From Chthoniobacteraceae bacterium (GTDB lineage: Bacteria > Verrucomicrobiota > Verrucomicrobiia > Chthoniobacterales > Chthoniobacteraceae), in the NCBI GenBank assembly GCA_947479475.1, contig CANJZW010000028.1, positions 1 through 51,115 of the forward strand: a stretch of DNA of 51,115 nucleotides, written 5' to 3'. The translations under genes were made by a program, and so were the position numbers. Shown one piece after another: positions 1 to 10,200 of the stretch. The notes under the pieces were generated by a model. It did not search any database and was not told the DNA's origin. It saw only the letters and a list, made by a program, of their open reading frames with translations. Numbering within the stretch: the stretch's first letter is position 1; the number at the start of each line of letters is the position of its first letter.

Positions 1-476
1 AAAACATCCCTCAAGTGGTGCACTTTGATTCGAACATTGGTGGTGCACTTTGAAGTGTTCAGCGACAGAAATGCTCGTTTGGGGAAATATTCCTCACTGA
101 TGTTTGCAAGACCATCCATCTCTGTGCTGAGCGGGTTGATGTTGGACCACTCATACAGGTTGAACGTGCCGTAGACCTTCAGGCTCTCAGCGTATGCTTC
201 AGGTAGATCGGGGCTTTTTTCTAAAATCAGCCGATAGAGCGAAAGTTGCTCTTGGTCATGTTGACGGATCTCTTCGTCCTGGGATTGGACTTTTAGCCTG
301 ACACTCTTCAAAGCTGCTGCAACGACTGGATCCCGGTGGCATTTTTCGCGCCAAAACTCCCAGAGGTAACACGCGGGTAGATCCTCCTCTGAGACCCTTT
401 CAAAATTCCACTCATCCTCAGGTAGCGGGGAAGGGGTGCGCTGCTGTTTTGATCCGGGATTAGGTTTGCGGGCCAT
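1..476 (-). CDS. Hypothetical protein, 3' end beyond or truncated at window edge
   Basis: An open frame starts at an ATG at 476 and reads without a stop to the left edge (158 codons seen). It begins MARKPNPGSKQ and is followed by an acidic, aromatic stretch (EEDLPACYLWEFWREK) and a predicted helical, Glu/Gln-rich middle. I do not recognise a family with certainty. The last 20 or so residues (after about nucleotide 56) are encoded by two repeated blocks of 14 bp that look like an insertion-sequence end, so the native C-terminus may already have been replaced. The composition of the first 130 codons looks like real coding sequence. No partner gene lies beside it; the next feature is a tRNA on the same strand. 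Confidence 0.5.
   Translation of the reverse strand, partial: MARKPNPGSKQQRTPSPLPEDEWNFERVSEEDLPACYLWEFWREKCHRDPVVAAALKSVRLKVQSQDEEIRQHDQEQLSLYRLILEKSPDLPEAYAESLKVYGTFNLYEWSNINPLSTEMDGLANISEEYFPKRAFLSLNTSKCTTNVRIKVHHLRDV
16..53. repeat. Two direct repeats of 14 bp, possible IS end
   Basis: The 14-mer gtggtgcactttga occurs at 16-29 and again at 40-53, a 24-bp period. Short repeated blocks with this spacing near an element end are typical of IS21-family termini. The element itself, if present, would lie outside the window to the left, so this is only a suggestion. Confidence 0.35.
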
Positions 477-660
477 TGGGTGGACGTCAGTGTCACACCG
501 TACTCCAAACCCAGCTTTAGTGGCAGCCAATCCGGACACCAATTACGACCCCAATTACGTTGAGAAACAACGCTGACCTCGGGGGATGTGTTCTAGGTTT
601 TGTTCTAGAAAGGCCGACCATTTAGGAGAACTTTGACGCAACTCTCTGTCGGAGAGGAGT

Positions 661-734
661 TGGAGCGGGTGAAGGGAATCGAACCCTCGTATGCAGCTTG
701 GGAAGCTGCCGTTCTACCATTGAACTACACCCGC
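661..734 (-). tRNA. tRNA-Gly (anticodon CCC)
   Basis: The minus strand folds into a complete cloverleaf. The 7-bp acceptor stem GCGGGTG/CACCCGC closes it. The D arm is GTTC/GAAC, the anticodon stem is GCAGC/GCTGC with loop TTCCCAA (anticodon CCC), and the T arm is GAGGG-TTCGATT-CCCTT. The discriminator base is T and the 3' CCA is encoded (661-663). It reads GGG glycine codons. No other tRNA lies nearby, so it is a single-gene tRNA unit. Confidence 0.96.
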
Positions 735-778
735 GTTCTCAGTGAAATTTGCCCGACCTCCACATTCGTTCAGGTCGC

Positions 779-1411
779 TTAGTACCATGATAGAATTCCA
801 GGAGCAAAATTCGTGCTCTTTTTATCAGAACACTGGTCCTTGCCAAGGGAAAAGACGCCAACCCCGCCGGCAATCGGCTGCCATACTTCGTCCGGGGTGT
901 CGCCTGTTTTTGTCTGGTAGTATTTTAACGCAGAGCCTGTGTATTTGAAGTCAGGCTTGGAATCGATATTCATGCAAATTCCATAGGTGTAACCCCACGG
1001 ATCAAAAAGCCCACCACCAATAGAGACTCCATTGGACCAGCCGCCCTCTGAGTTTTTTTTTGCCGTTTTGTTTTCGTAATAAGTGACTTCTCTTGGATTG
1101 ACGATGCTGTCTTTGGCCGTGAGCGCTTTAATCACCTCATTGTTGCCGGCATCATCCGTCACCGACTCGTAGGGGGTGCTGTCCGTCTTACTTGGGGACA
1201 CAGGGTAGCGGGAGTAATCCGTGTAAAAAGCTCGGATCGCGATGTTAAGACCGGTGCAGTCGTTGCGTGCCTGGGCGGAGCGGGCCTGGCTACGGATGGC
1301 GCCGGCCCCGTTGACCGCCAGACTCATGAGGATTCCCAAGATCGTGACGACCACGAGAAGCTCAATTAAGGTAAAGCCTGTGGAGGGATTTAAATGCGAT
1401 TTTTTATTCAT
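779..1411 (-). CDS. Type II secretion/type IV pilin-like pseudopilin
   Basis: The product has a type III signal peptide: a short basic leader MNKKSHLNPSTG followed by FTLIELLVVVTILGILM. Cleavage by prepilin peptidase would fall after the Gly, leaving an N-methylated Phe and Glu at +5. The rest is a globular head ending in a DPWG motif seen in GspG-like pseudopilins that bind calcium (family knowledge). I chose the start at 1411 because it gives the usual short leader. An upstream ATG at 1456 would add 15 residues. There is no other secretion gene beside it. Verrucomicrobial genomes carry many scattered copies of such genes, so a role in the core secretion machine cannot be claimed. Confidence 0.85.
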   Translation of the reverse strand: MNKKSHLNPSTGFTLIELLVVVTILGILMSLAVNGAGAIRSQARSAQARNDCTGLNIAIRAFYTDYSRYPVSPSKTDSTPYESVTDDAGNNEVIKALTAKDSIVNPREVTYYENKTAKKNSEGGWSNGVSIGGGLFDPWGYTYGICMNIDSKPDFKYTGSALKYYQTKTGDTPDEVWQPIAGGVGVFSLGKDQCSDKKSTNFAPGILSWY

Positions 1412-1651
1412 GGGGATTACAGTTCTGAAGATAATTCTGGGCTTCCGAGATGACAACGCATTTGGCTCGCAAAGATGCGGTTTTGGGCGGCTTGGGGAGC
1501 ACCGCGTGGCGGCGGGGGAGCACCGCGCAATGCCGCGCCGCTATCCTTCAGTGTGGGACCTCTGCCCGAACCAAGCGGGGAGAGACGCTCGGTGCTCTTT
1601 GTTGTCGGGGGCGTAGTGTCCGCGTGATAGATTGGTGAGCCGCTCTGTTTT

Positions 1652-2932
1652 ATGAAGGTACCCGCTCATTCCTCTTTCGATGCAAAGTTGGAGCGTCTCG
1701 CTAAAATGAGGCTCCTGGCGGGCGGGTTGCTTCTGGGAATGGTGGTCCTGTTTGTGGGTGCAAAATACGGGTTGCAACGGTTTCCGTTTTTAGAATGGGT
1801 CCGGGTTTTTGCAGAAGCCGCGATGGTAGGGGCGCTTGCCGACTGGTTTGCCGTTGTGGCGCTGTTTCGGCGTCCGCTGGGGTTGCCTATTCCGCACACG
1901 GCGATTCTTCCGGCGCGCAAAGCGCAGATTGCAAGTTCGCTGGGGGAGTTCATCGTCGAAAATTTCCTCAGCCCACTGGAGGTCCGGCGCAGGGCGGAGG
2001 GAGTGGATTTTATGGGCTTCGCGTTGCGTTGGGTTCGCCAGGGTTCGCTGGAATTTGCCCAGAACTTGAGCGCCTTCGTCCCGCAATTGCTGGGGCTGCT
2101 TGATCACAAGGCGGTGGCCGCTTTCATTCATTCGCAATTATTGGACAAGTTGGGGGCGCTTCCTCTGGCACCTCTCGCGGGTGAATTGCTGGAGCTGCTC
2201 ACCTCCGGGGGGAAGCACGAGGTGCTTCTGGACGAGGTTCTGGAGCAGTGTCAGCGCCTTCTTCTTGAGCACCAGGAACCCATCCGAAGGGGGATTGAGG
2301 AAGAGGTTCCGCTTCCGGCTGAGGTGCTGGGGATTTCTTTGAAAGCGATCCGCGCACCGATTGCTGGTTACATTGCCGGAAAATTGATGACGCGCGTGCT
2401 GGGGGTGTTGGAGACGGCGCTCAAACAGAGGGACCACGCTCTTCGGACACGGTTCACGGAACGGGTCGGGCAGTTTGTGCGCGATCTGAAGACCTCTCCG
2501 GAGTATCTGGCAAAGGGTGAGGCGATCAAACAGGGGCTTCTTTCAAACCCGGCATTGAGGGAATACGCAACCGATGTGTGGACGGAAATTCGGGCGCGAT
2601 TTTCGGGAAGGGGCGAGGAGTCCGTGAAGGGGTTCGCCGTGCAAGTGGACGCCTTGATTCAGGGTTGCGCCAAGATCTTGAGCGAAGACGAGGGGTTGCG
2701 TGGGCGGATCAACGGTTGGATTCGCGATGTGGTGGAGGAATTTGTCGGCACGCACCGCCACCGGTTTGGTTTGATGATCGAGGAGACGATCAATTTGTGG
2801 GACGGGCAGGCACTGAGCAACAAGTTGGAATTGGAGGTTGGGGCCGATCTCCAGTTTATCCGAATGAGCGGAACTGTGATTGGCGGGTTGGTGGGGGTGG
2901 GAATCCACGCCCTCAGCCTGCTTTTGGGGTGA
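1652..2932 (+). CDS. DUF445 family membrane protein
   Basis: A 426-residue protein. An N-terminal membrane segment (about 20-42) is followed by the conserved DUF445 signature VGALADWFAVVALFRRPLG and IPHTAILPARK at about 58-90. A long helical, probably membrane-peripheral, region follows, and a second hydrophobic segment closes the protein (GTVIGGLVGVGIHALSLLLG). This matches the YjiN/DUF445 architecture, in which both ends are membrane-anchored. Function in the family is unknown; an envelope role is assumed. It is transcribed alone between a pseudopilin and metF, which face the other way. Confidence 0.88.
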   Translation: MKVPAHSSFDAKLERLAKMRLLAGGLLLGMVVLFVGAKYGLQRFPFLEWVRVFAEAAMVGALADWFAVVALFRRPLGLPIPHTAILPARKAQIASSLGEFIVENFLSPLEVRRRAEGVDFMGFALRWVRQGSLEFAQNLSAFVPQLLGLLDHKAVAAFIHSQLLDKLGALPLAPLAGELLELLTSGGKHEVLLDEVLEQCQRLLLEHQEPIRRGIEEEVPLPAEVLGISLKAIRAPIAGYIAGKLMTRVLGVLETALKQRDHALRTRFTERVGQFVRDLKTSPEYLAKGEAIKQGLLSNPALREYATDVWTEIRARFSGRGEESVKGFAVQVDALIQGCAKILSEDEGLRGRINGWIRDVVEEFVGTHRHRFGLMIEETINLWDGQALSNKLELEVGADLQFIRMSGTVIGGLVGVGIHALSLLLG

Positions 2933-3022
2933 GCGGGGCCCGGTTTGTCGGTTCCGCGGGCGGAGAACGCGCGTTGCAGGAGCGCGCCCGGGTTGTAGGT
3001 GCGTTTAGCAACGCGGGTGCGT

Positions 3023-3901
3023 TTAGGAACGCAGGGCGCTAAGCACCTCGACCGCGGATTCGGCCTTGTTGAGGATGTAGAGGTGGACGCCGGGGGCGTT
3101 GTGTTCAAAAAGCTCTCGGATCTGGCGTTGGGCCCATGAAACACCGACCTTGCGTTGCGCCTCCTCGTCGTCGCCACAGGCCTCCAGTTCGGCGATGAGG
3201 GCGGGGGGGATGCAGGCTTTGCAAAAGCCGCAGAAGTTGCGGGCTTGCTTGAGGGAAAGCACGGGCATGACGCCCGGAAGGATGGGGGCCTCGACTCCCG
3301 CGGCGCGGGCCAGGGCGACGAAACGGAAATAGTCGGCGTTGTCGAGGAAGAGCTGGGTGGTGACGAAGTCCGCGCCGGCCGCGACTTTGTCAGCCAGAAA
3401 GCGAATGTCGGAGGCTTCGTTGAGCGCCTCGGGATGGAGTTCGGGGAAGCCGGCGACGCCTATAGCAAAGCGGTTGGGACGGATTTCCTGAACCAGTTTT
3501 ACCAGTTCGGCGGCGTGTGAGAAGCCTTCCGGATGCGCGGTGAAAGTGGATTGTCCCTTCGGTGGGTCCCCCCGGAGCGCGAGGATGCCTGAAAAACCGG
3601 CGGCGTCGTACTGGGCGACAAGATCGGCTAGTTCCTGTCTGGAGTGGCCCACACAGGTGAGGTGGCCGATGAGGGGAAACCCCATGGCGACAAGTTCCGC
3701 GCCGTAGGAAAGGGTGGTGTCTCTGGAGGTGCCTCCGGCGCCGTAGGTGATGGAGGCAAAATCGACGCCCAGCGGCTGAAGGGTTCTGGCTGTGCGCAGC
3801 ATTGTTTCGGCCGAGCGCTCGTCCTTTGGTGGGAAAAACTCCACGGAGATCGTCGGGCGCTCTGGGTTGCGAAGGGCTTTCACAAGGGTGGTGCTGAACA
3901 T
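3023..3901 (-). CDS. metF: Methylenetetrahydrofolate reductase (MetF)
   Basis: The flavoprotein reduces 5,10-methylene-THF to 5-methyl-THF, the methyl donor for methionine synthesis, in the cytosol. Seen: the N-terminal ISVEFFPPK motif, SITYGAGG, a LTCVGHSRQEL segment, ALRGDPPKG, the VAGFPELHPEA motif and FVTTQLFLDNADYF. These are the expected substrate- and FAD-binding segments of the MTHFR TIM barrel in order. The length (292 residues from this start) is normal for the bacterial form. A more upstream ATG at 3934 is possible and would add 11 residues (MPLIPTFFLPT); neither start has a convincing Shine-Dalgarno sequence. It stands alone, with no metH or SAM riboswitch visible. Confidence 0.95.
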   Translation of the reverse strand: MFSTTLVKALRNPERPTISVEFFPPKDERSAETMLRTARTLQPLGVDFASITYGAGGTSRDTTLSYGAELVAMGFPLIGHLTCVGHSRQELADLVAQYDAAGFSGILALRGDPPKGQSTFTAHPEGFSHAAELVKLVQEIRPNRFAIGVAGFPELHPEALNEASDIRFLADKVAAGADFVTTQLFLDNADYFRFVALARAAGVEAPILPGVMPVLSLKQARNFCGFCKACIPPALIAELEACGDDEEAQRKVGVSWAQRQIRELFEHNAPGVHLYILNKAESAVEVLSALRS

Positions 3902-3952
3902 GGTCGGTAGGAAAAAGGTTGGGATGAGCGGCATATTGAGGTGCAGCGCCCG

Positions 3953-3976
3953 GGAAGCCTACTGTTGAAGGCTTCC
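3953..3976 (-). promoter_or_regulatory. Stem-loop upstream of metF
   Basis: A perfect 7-bp inverted repeat (ggaagcc/ggcttcc) with a 10-nt loop lies about 50 bp before metF in its probable 5' leader. No U-run follows on the metF strand. I could not match it to a SAM or SAH riboswitch consensus, so function is open. Confidence 0.25.
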
Positions 3977-4190
3977 GAAGTCATGGTTTAGCTCGTTGTT
4001 TGTCTGTGTGGCATTCTGCTAGCCCGGCTTTTGTCCTGCAGGGCGGTGTAGGTCGTCTTCTTGTTCTGGTCGGATTGCGCCGTTAGTTCGAGGGTTGGGA
4101 TTCAATGCTGAATCCGGTGCAAGACAAACGACAAAGGTCCCAGACGACGCGCAAGCAACGCGCCCTCTGGGACGAAAGCTTGAAGGCTGG

Positions 4191-5078
4191 TTATTTCGCC
4201 TTCGCAAACTCCGCACAGGTTGCGTTGAACCACTTTACGGATTCGGCGATTTCGGGGGTGGAATTTTCCCAGTTGTGCTCGTATTCGACGCAGATGGCGC
4301 CTTTGAATTTTTGACGCTTGAGTTCTGCGAGCATGCCTTTGGTGTTGCTGATACCTGTGCCCCAGGGCACGTCGTGGGCGGTTTTGGAGTGTTCGTTCAG
4401 ATCCTTAAAGTGGAGCGTAATCACGCGGCCTTCGAGTTTTTTGAGACTCTCAACAGGGTCGAGCCCTGAGCGCACCCAGTGGCCGACGTCGGCACATGCC
4501 CCGAGGAGTGGGCTGCGCCCCTGGACGGCCGCGAGGACGATTTCCGGGCTCCAGTAAAAACTAGGCTGCGGGTGGTTGTGGATGGCAACCTGGATGTTGA
4601 ACTCCTTGGCAAATTTTTCGACGACGTCCATGACGGGGCCCAATTCGTCTGTTTTTCCGTGGGTCTCCGGTTCGGCGACGAGCACGGTGATCCCGAGGCG
4701 CTTGGCGCCCTCGAAGATTTTGCGGGTGGCTTCCTCGTCGAGGCTGGGTTTGACCACTCCCATGTTTACAAAGACCGGATCGATCCCTTTTTGCTTCAGG
4801 CGCGTGCGTAAAGCGGCTGCATCCTCTTCGGAGAGGTTTACCGTGGAGCCTTTGGCAAACTTGCCGTCGGGTGCCGGCAGGTTGACGGAGCCCGAAATAC
4901 TCATGAATTTGACACCTAGTTCCCCGGTTTTGTCGATGGCGTCAAAAATGGAAAACTTCTGGAAGGTGTAGGAGTGGACGGCGAGTTTCCAGCCAAGCTG
5001 TTCGGCGGGGCTTTCCGCAGGGGAGGCGGACCAGAGGGAAAAAAAGGCGGCGAAAGTTAGGAGGAGGGTTTTTTTCAT
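4191..5078 (-). CDS. Exported sugar phosphate isomerase/epimerase-like TIM barrel
   Basis: The protein starts with a clear Sec signal peptide (MKKTLLLTFAAFFSLWSASPA), which fixes the start at 5078 although the frame is open further upstream. The mature part is an AP-endonuclease-2/xylose isomerase-like barrel. It includes GWKLAVHSYTF at the first strand, VAEPETHGK, the metal-site type motif AIHNHPQPSF, ACADVGHWVRSG, ITLHFKD and CVEYEHNWE. The ordered E, H, D, H and E residues are those that bind the divalent metal in this superfamily. It probably isomerises or epimerises a sugar or derivative in the periplasm; the substrate is unknown. Such exported copies are common in PVC bacteria. It is a single gene, divergent from the sigma factor operon. 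Confidence 0.85.
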   Translation of the reverse strand: MKKTLLLTFAAFFSLWSASPAESPAEQLGWKLAVHSYTFQKFSIFDAIDKTGELGVKFMSISGSVNLPAPDGKFAKGSTVNLSEEDAAALRTRLKQKGIDPVFVNMGVVKPSLDEEATRKIFEGAKRLGITVLVAEPETHGKTDELGPVMDVVEKFAKEFNIQVAIHNHPQPSFYWSPEIVLAAVQGRSPLLGACADVGHWVRSGLDPVESLKKLEGRVITLHFKDLNEHSKTAHDVPWGTGISNTKGMLAELKRQKFKGAICVEYEHNWENSTPEIAESVKWFNATCAEFAKAK

Positions 5079-5290
5079 AGAAGCGGGGGACACGTGTGTA
5101 GGAGAAAGTGGGGCAAAATTGAAGCTCATTAAAGCGGAAGGTGGCGGCGGGGCGGGTTTTGTTGGGAAAGTGGGTAAGGGCAAATTGAAGGCGGTCGGGG
5201 GATTGGGAGAATGGCGAATGTCGTTGGGAGATGAAGTTTTCAAAATAAAGTGTCCAAAAGGGGCGGGAGCAGACCTTGTACTATTAGATT

Positions 5291-5845
5291 ATGGACGGAG
5301 CCCCTCCCGAAACTCGGACAAACCCGACAAACCCGGAAGACTATCTGCGGTTGCTGGCCCAGCACGACCGGTGGTTGGCAACGTATGTCTACAGTCTAGT
5401 GTCCAGCAGCCATGACGCGGAGGACATCCTTCAGGAAGTGAAGGTGGTTTTGTGGAGGGAATTTCCAAAGTTCGAGTCGGGTTCCAACTTTCGCGCTTGG
5501 GCGCGCACCATAGCGATGCATCAGATTTTGAACTACCGGCGGGCGGTGAAGCGGCAGGCGGGGCAAATTCTGGACGAGGCGTTTGTGGAGGCTGTGGCGG
5601 AGGAGATCGACCGGCAGTCCGAGGGGCTTGAACGCAAAACGAACGCGTTAAAGCATTGTCTCGGCAAGCTTCCGGAGGGGCACCGCAAGATGGTCCTCTG
5701 GCGGTATTACGAAGACTGTTCGATCGGAGAAATCGCCGTCCGGAGCCAGCGCTCGAGTGAGGCGGTGTACCGGCTTTTAAGCAGGATTCGCCTGGTGCTG
5801 AGTGAATGTGTGACACGGCAGGCTTTGGAGCAGGAGGCACGATGA
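5291..5845 (+). CDS. ECF sigma-70 factor of the PVC type
   Basis: A 184-residue sigma factor with region 2 (YVYSLVSSSHDAEDILQEV, then FRAWARTIAMHQILNYRR) at about 33-85. Region 4 (LPEGHRKMVLWRYYEDCSIGEIAVR) is at about 125-165. It matches the Rhodopirellula/Verrucomicrobium-type ECF group, which directs RNA polymerase to specific promoters. It is the first gene of a four-gene run, and its stop overlaps the start of the FecR-like gene through ATGA. This supports a sigma/regulator pair that controls the downstream exported proteins; that regulatory role is inferred. There is no obvious zinc-binding anti-sigma domain in the operon. Confidence 0.93.
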   Translation: MDGAPPETRTNPTNPEDYLRLLAQHDRWLATYVYSLVSSSHDAEDILQEVKVVLWREFPKFESGSNFRAWARTIAMHQILNYRRAVKRQAGQILDEAFVEAVAEEIDRQSEGLERKTNALKHCLGKLPEGHRKMVLWRYYEDCSIGEIAVRSQRSSEAVYRLLSRIRLVLSECVTRQALEQEAR

Positions 5846-7239
5846 AGGCGATGAAGACGACGAAGGACGAACGGATTGGCCGGGCCGTGGAAGGCATGCT
5901 TTCTGAGGAGGCGTGGGCGGTTTTTCAGGAGGATGTGATTCGGAATCCTGAGCTGCGTGCTGCGTACGTCGAGGCGCTATGGCTGCACCACTCCCTTCGC
6001 GCCGCGCGTGTGGAGTTTGCGGGGTTGGAAAGCTCGGAGGCCTCTGTGGAGCGTCGTTTTAAGTTTAACTCTTTTCGTGAGGCGGCGTTGCTGGCGGCGG
6101 CCTGCTTCCTATTTGCCTACGGCGTCTTTTTCTTTTGGAAACCTTCAACGACTCCGACGGTGGCGACTCTGGTGCAGGCGGAGAATTGCAAGTGGGGGGG
6201 CTCTGAACTGCCCACGGCGCTGCATTCCAAACTCGGGGCGGGGACGCTCTGGTTGGTCGAAGGGATGGCAACGCTTGCCTTTGAGAGCGGCGCTCTCGTC
6301 ACGATGGAGGCCCCCACCAAACTGGAGATTCGAGATGCAATGCATTGCCGGCTTTTGGAGGGAGCGGTGACGGCGGAGGTGCCCGAACCGGCGCATGGGT
6401 TCACGATTGAGGCGCCGGATCTGAAGGTGATCGACCTCGGGACGCGCTTTGGTTTGACGGCGAGTGCCGTAGGCAATTCCCAGGTGCGTGTTTTTCAGGG
6501 GGAAGTGGATGTGGCGGGATTGCCAGACGGGAAGATGAAGCGCCTCACCCAGGGTAAGGGATTACACGTGGATTCTGGAAGCACTCCGGCGGGGCAGGAG
6601 ACCGTTCAGGGACAGCAGGTGCAGGAGGCGGACGGGTGGGTGTCGATTCCAACCTCCTTTGGGCGTGGCAAAGACGCGTATTCGCGCAGGGGAGACACGA
6701 GTGGAGCGCTAGGGAGGCAGCCCCTGGTGATGGTCAAACACACCGACCTTTCTGAGGGACGCAACAACGAGCGCCGGGCCGTTGTAGCGTTTGATGTTTC
6801 TCAAATTTCGCTGCCGGATCTCGTCGAAGCCGAGTTTGTGCTCACGGCGGTCCCCAGTGGGTTAGGTTTTTCTTCGCTGGTGCCTGATTCTCGTTTTGCA
6901 GTGTATGGGCTCACCGACGAGTCCCTCGATGGCTGGAGTGAGCAGGAACTGCACTGGAATTCTATACCGGGATGCAACGAGGAGGGACCAGTTGCGAGTC
7001 AAACGCGCCGACTGGCGGAGTTTTGGATCCCGCGAGGCGGGGGCACGGCCACCATCACGGTGCGTGGAAGCGCTCTTGCCGAGTTTATTCGGTCTGACAG
7101 CAACGGGTTGGTGAGTTTTCTCATCGTCCGTGAAACTGGTGAAACAGATCCCAGCGGGCTTGCCCATGGCTTCGCTTCCAAAGAGCATACCAGTGCACGT
7201 CCGCCCTCGCTGCGCTTGAAGTTCACCCCCCGGCCATGA
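5842..7239 (+). CDS. FecR-like membrane regulator with DNRLRE-type C-terminal domain
   Basis: The start at 5842 overlaps the sigma factor stop (ATGA) and is preceded by AGGAGG at 5832-5837. The N-terminal 75 residues resemble the cytoplasmic part of PVC FecR proteins. A single membrane helix follows (about 81-102, ALLAAACFLFAYGVFFFW). A FecR domain comes next in the periplasm, seen as GTLWLVEGMATLAFESGA, EIRDAMHCRLLEGAVTAEVP and DLGTRFGLTASAVGNSQVRVFQGEVDV. From about residue 285 a beta-sandwich of DNRLRE/CBM96 type follows (AVVAFDVSQISLPDLVEAEF). FecR proteins relay envelope signals to their sigma factor. The fused sandwich could be the sensing part, perhaps for a carbohydrate (inference). 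Its stop overlaps the next start. Confidence 0.85.
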   Translation: MKAMKTTKDERIGRAVEGMLSEEAWAVFQEDVIRNPELRAAYVEALWLHHSLRAARVEFAGLESSEASVERRFKFNSFREAALLAAACFLFAYGVFFFWKPSTTPTVATLVQAENCKWGGSELPTALHSKLGAGTLWLVEGMATLAFESGALVTMEAPTKLEIRDAMHCRLLEGAVTAEVPEPAHGFTIEAPDLKVIDLGTRFGLTASAVGNSQVRVFQGEVDVAGLPDGKMKRLTQGKGLHVDSGSTPAGQETVQGQQVQEADGWVSIPTSFGRGKDAYSRRGDTSGALGRQPLVMVKHTDLSEGRNNERRAVVAFDVSQISLPDLVEAEFVLTAVPSGLGFSSLVPDSRFAVYGLTDESLDGWSEQELHWNSIPGCNEEGPVASQTRRLAEFWIPRGGGTATITVRGSALAEFIRSDSNGLVSFLIVRETGETDPSGLAHGFASKEHTSARPPSLRLKFTPRP

Positions 7240-10200
7240 AGAAAATCCCCCTTTTGTTTGCCCTTTGTTTGTCTTCCACTGCTTTTGCCGTGGAAGAGGA
7301 CGCGCAGCGGGCGGCTTCTGTGTTCTTCGAGAAGGAAGTTCGGCCCATTCTGGCAAATCGTTGCTACGAATGCCACGGGGAGAAGAAGCAGAAGGGCGGC
7401 CTGCGTGTGGACGCCCTTGCGTACTTGAAGACCGGCGGCGATACGGGACCGGCATTGGTGCCAGGCAAGCCGGAGCAGTCCCCATTGATTGAGGCGATCC
7501 GGTATCAAAAGGAAGACTTTCAGATGCCTCCGAAACAAAAGCTCCCCGCCGCGGAAGTGGCTGTTTTGGAGAAGTGGATCAAACTCGGAGCGCCCTGGCC
7601 GGTGCAGGCGCATGAAACGGCGGTGGTGACGGAGGGCGGCTTTACCGAAGAACAGCGCAAGTTCTGGTGCTTCCAGCCGCTGGCAAATCCGGCGCCGCCT
7701 TCGGTGAGCGGTAGCTGGGCGCGCAACGGGATCGATCGGTTCATCGCGCAAAAACACGCTGAATTGGGCCTCACACCCGCCCCGGAGGCCGACACCCGGG
7801 AGTTTGTCCGGCGGGCGACGATGGATCTGCACGGGTTACCTCCCTCGCGGGAGCAAATGGAAGCGCTGGAGAAGGACCAAAGTCCGGCGCGTTACGAGCG
7901 GTTTATTGACGGTCTCCTCGCGAGCCCGCACTACGGAGAGCGGTGGGCCCAGCACTGGCTGGATCTCGCGCGCTACGCGGAGAGCGACGGCTACAACGCC
8001 GATGAGTTCCGCCCGGCGGCGTGGCCGTATCGGGACTGGGTGATCAAAAGCCTCAACGAGGACAAACCCTACGACCAGTTCGTGCGGGAGCAGCTTGCGG
8101 GGGACGAAATCTCGCCGGAAAAACCGGAGGTGCTTGTCGCCACGGGATACCTTCGCAATCCGTTGTATGAGTGGAACCAGGCGGACGTGCGCGGCCAGTG
8201 GGATTTGATTCTCACTGACATCACGGACACGACCGGGGAGCTTTTTCTGGGGCTGAGTTTTGGCTGCGCGCGCTGCCACAACCACAAATTCGACCCCATT
8301 TTGCAGAAGGACTATTTCCGGTTGCGGGCGTTTTTTGCGCCGATCCAGTGGCGTGACGACCTGACTCTGGGCACGCCGGAGGAACAGGCGGCCACCGCCA
8401 GGCAACAGGCCCAGTGGGAGGCGGCCACCGTGAAGGTGCGCGCTGCGATGGACGAGATGGTCAGTCCGATTTTGAAGGGGCGGGTGGATTCGGCTTTTAA
8501 GCGTTTCAACGACGAGTTGCAAACGATGGTCCGCAAAGAGCCCGCGGCGAGGGAGCCCATGGAGCGGCAGTTGGTGAACCTGTGCGAACGCCAGTTGCGG
8601 CGCGCGCGCAAACAGATTGAACCCCTCAAGAGCCTGAAGACAGCCGAGGCCAAGGCGAAGTACGCGAGTTTGGTTGAGGAACTCAAGAAGTTCGATGCAC
8701 TCAAACCCGCTGCCCTCATGGAGGCTTTCGTGGCCACCGACGTCGGCCCGGTGGCTCCGCCCACGACGTTTAAAACGCGCAAAGGGGAGACGGCGGTGGC
8801 GCCTGGTTTTCTAACTTTGCTCGAGCCGGGGGAACCCGTGATCCCACCGGTGGGCGCCTCCACGGGGAGACGAACGGCTCTTGCGAATTGGATCACGCGC
8901 CCGGACAACCAGCTTGCGACGCGGGTGATCGTCAACCGGGTCTGGCAGTTTCATTTTGGAAGGGGGCTGGTTGCCTCAAGCAGCGACTTTGGAAAACTTG
9001 GCGAGAAACCCTCGCACCCCGAATTGCTGGACTGGCTGGCGCGCCGGTTTGTTAGTGAAGGATGGAGCCTGAAAAAGCTGCACAAGGAAATCATGATGTC
9101 GGCCACTTACGGCCAGACTGCCCGGAGGGAACCCTGGCCGGTGGCATTGCAGTTGGATCCTTCCAATAAATATCTGTGGCGTTTCAACCCCCGTCGTTTG
9201 GATGCGGAGCAGGTCAGGGATGCGATGCTTGTGGCCAGCGGGGAGCTGAACTTGAAGGAGGGCGGGGCGCCCGAGGATGGCAACGGGACACGGCGCTCCA
9301 TCTACACGATCAAGAAAAGGAACAATCAGAACGAACTCTTGCGCAGCCTTGACGCCCCCTCGGGGTTTGCGAGCACGGCGGAGCGTCAGAGTACGACCAC
9401 CCCCACCCAGGCCCTTTTTCTCCTGAACGGGGAATGGCCCCTCATCCGCGCCCGCAAGCTTTCAGGCAAGGTAAGTTCTGTTGAGGAGGCTTGGGAGGCG
9501 GCCCTGGGACGGCCTCCGTCTGAAAAGGAAAGGGAAACGGCCGACGCCTTTTTGGCAAAACGCCTTGGAGGTTCGGACAGGCGCGTCCCCTTGGTGTTGG
9601 CGGGCGGGGATGCCCCGGGCCTCTTCCGCGAGAATACCGAGCACGAACGGTTGCTCGACCAGACCGGGGTTTGGGAGGGGGACGAGTTTACGGTGGAGGC
9701 GGTGGTCCGACTGGATTCGGTGGACAGCGGCGCGGCCGTGCGCACGGTGGCCTCGCGCTGGAGCGGGGGGAAGGACAGCCTGGAAGCCTACGGTTGGAGC
9801 CTTGGGGTGACCGGGGAGAAGTCGCGCTTCAAGTCCCAGAATTTGATCATCCAACTTGTGGGCGAGGACGAAAATTCGAACACGGGGTATGAGGTCGTAG
9901 CTTCCAACCTCCGGGTGGAACTGGGGCACCGCGTGCATGTGGCCGCGACGGTTTCCTGCGCGGAGCATACGGTGACGTTTACCCTGCGAGACCTGGACCA
10001 AGCGGGGGGTGCGGTCCAAAAGGCGGTGGTGCCGCACGTCATCCGCGCCAAGCTAGGCTTCGGAGCATCCTCTGTGGTGGTGGGTGGCCTCAATAAGCGG
10101 TCTCCGGCGCACCATTGGGATGGGCAGATTGAGGCGCTGCGTCTTGCGGCCGGCGGCCTCTCCGATTCGGAGTTGAACGCCGATGCCAGCAAATGGACGG

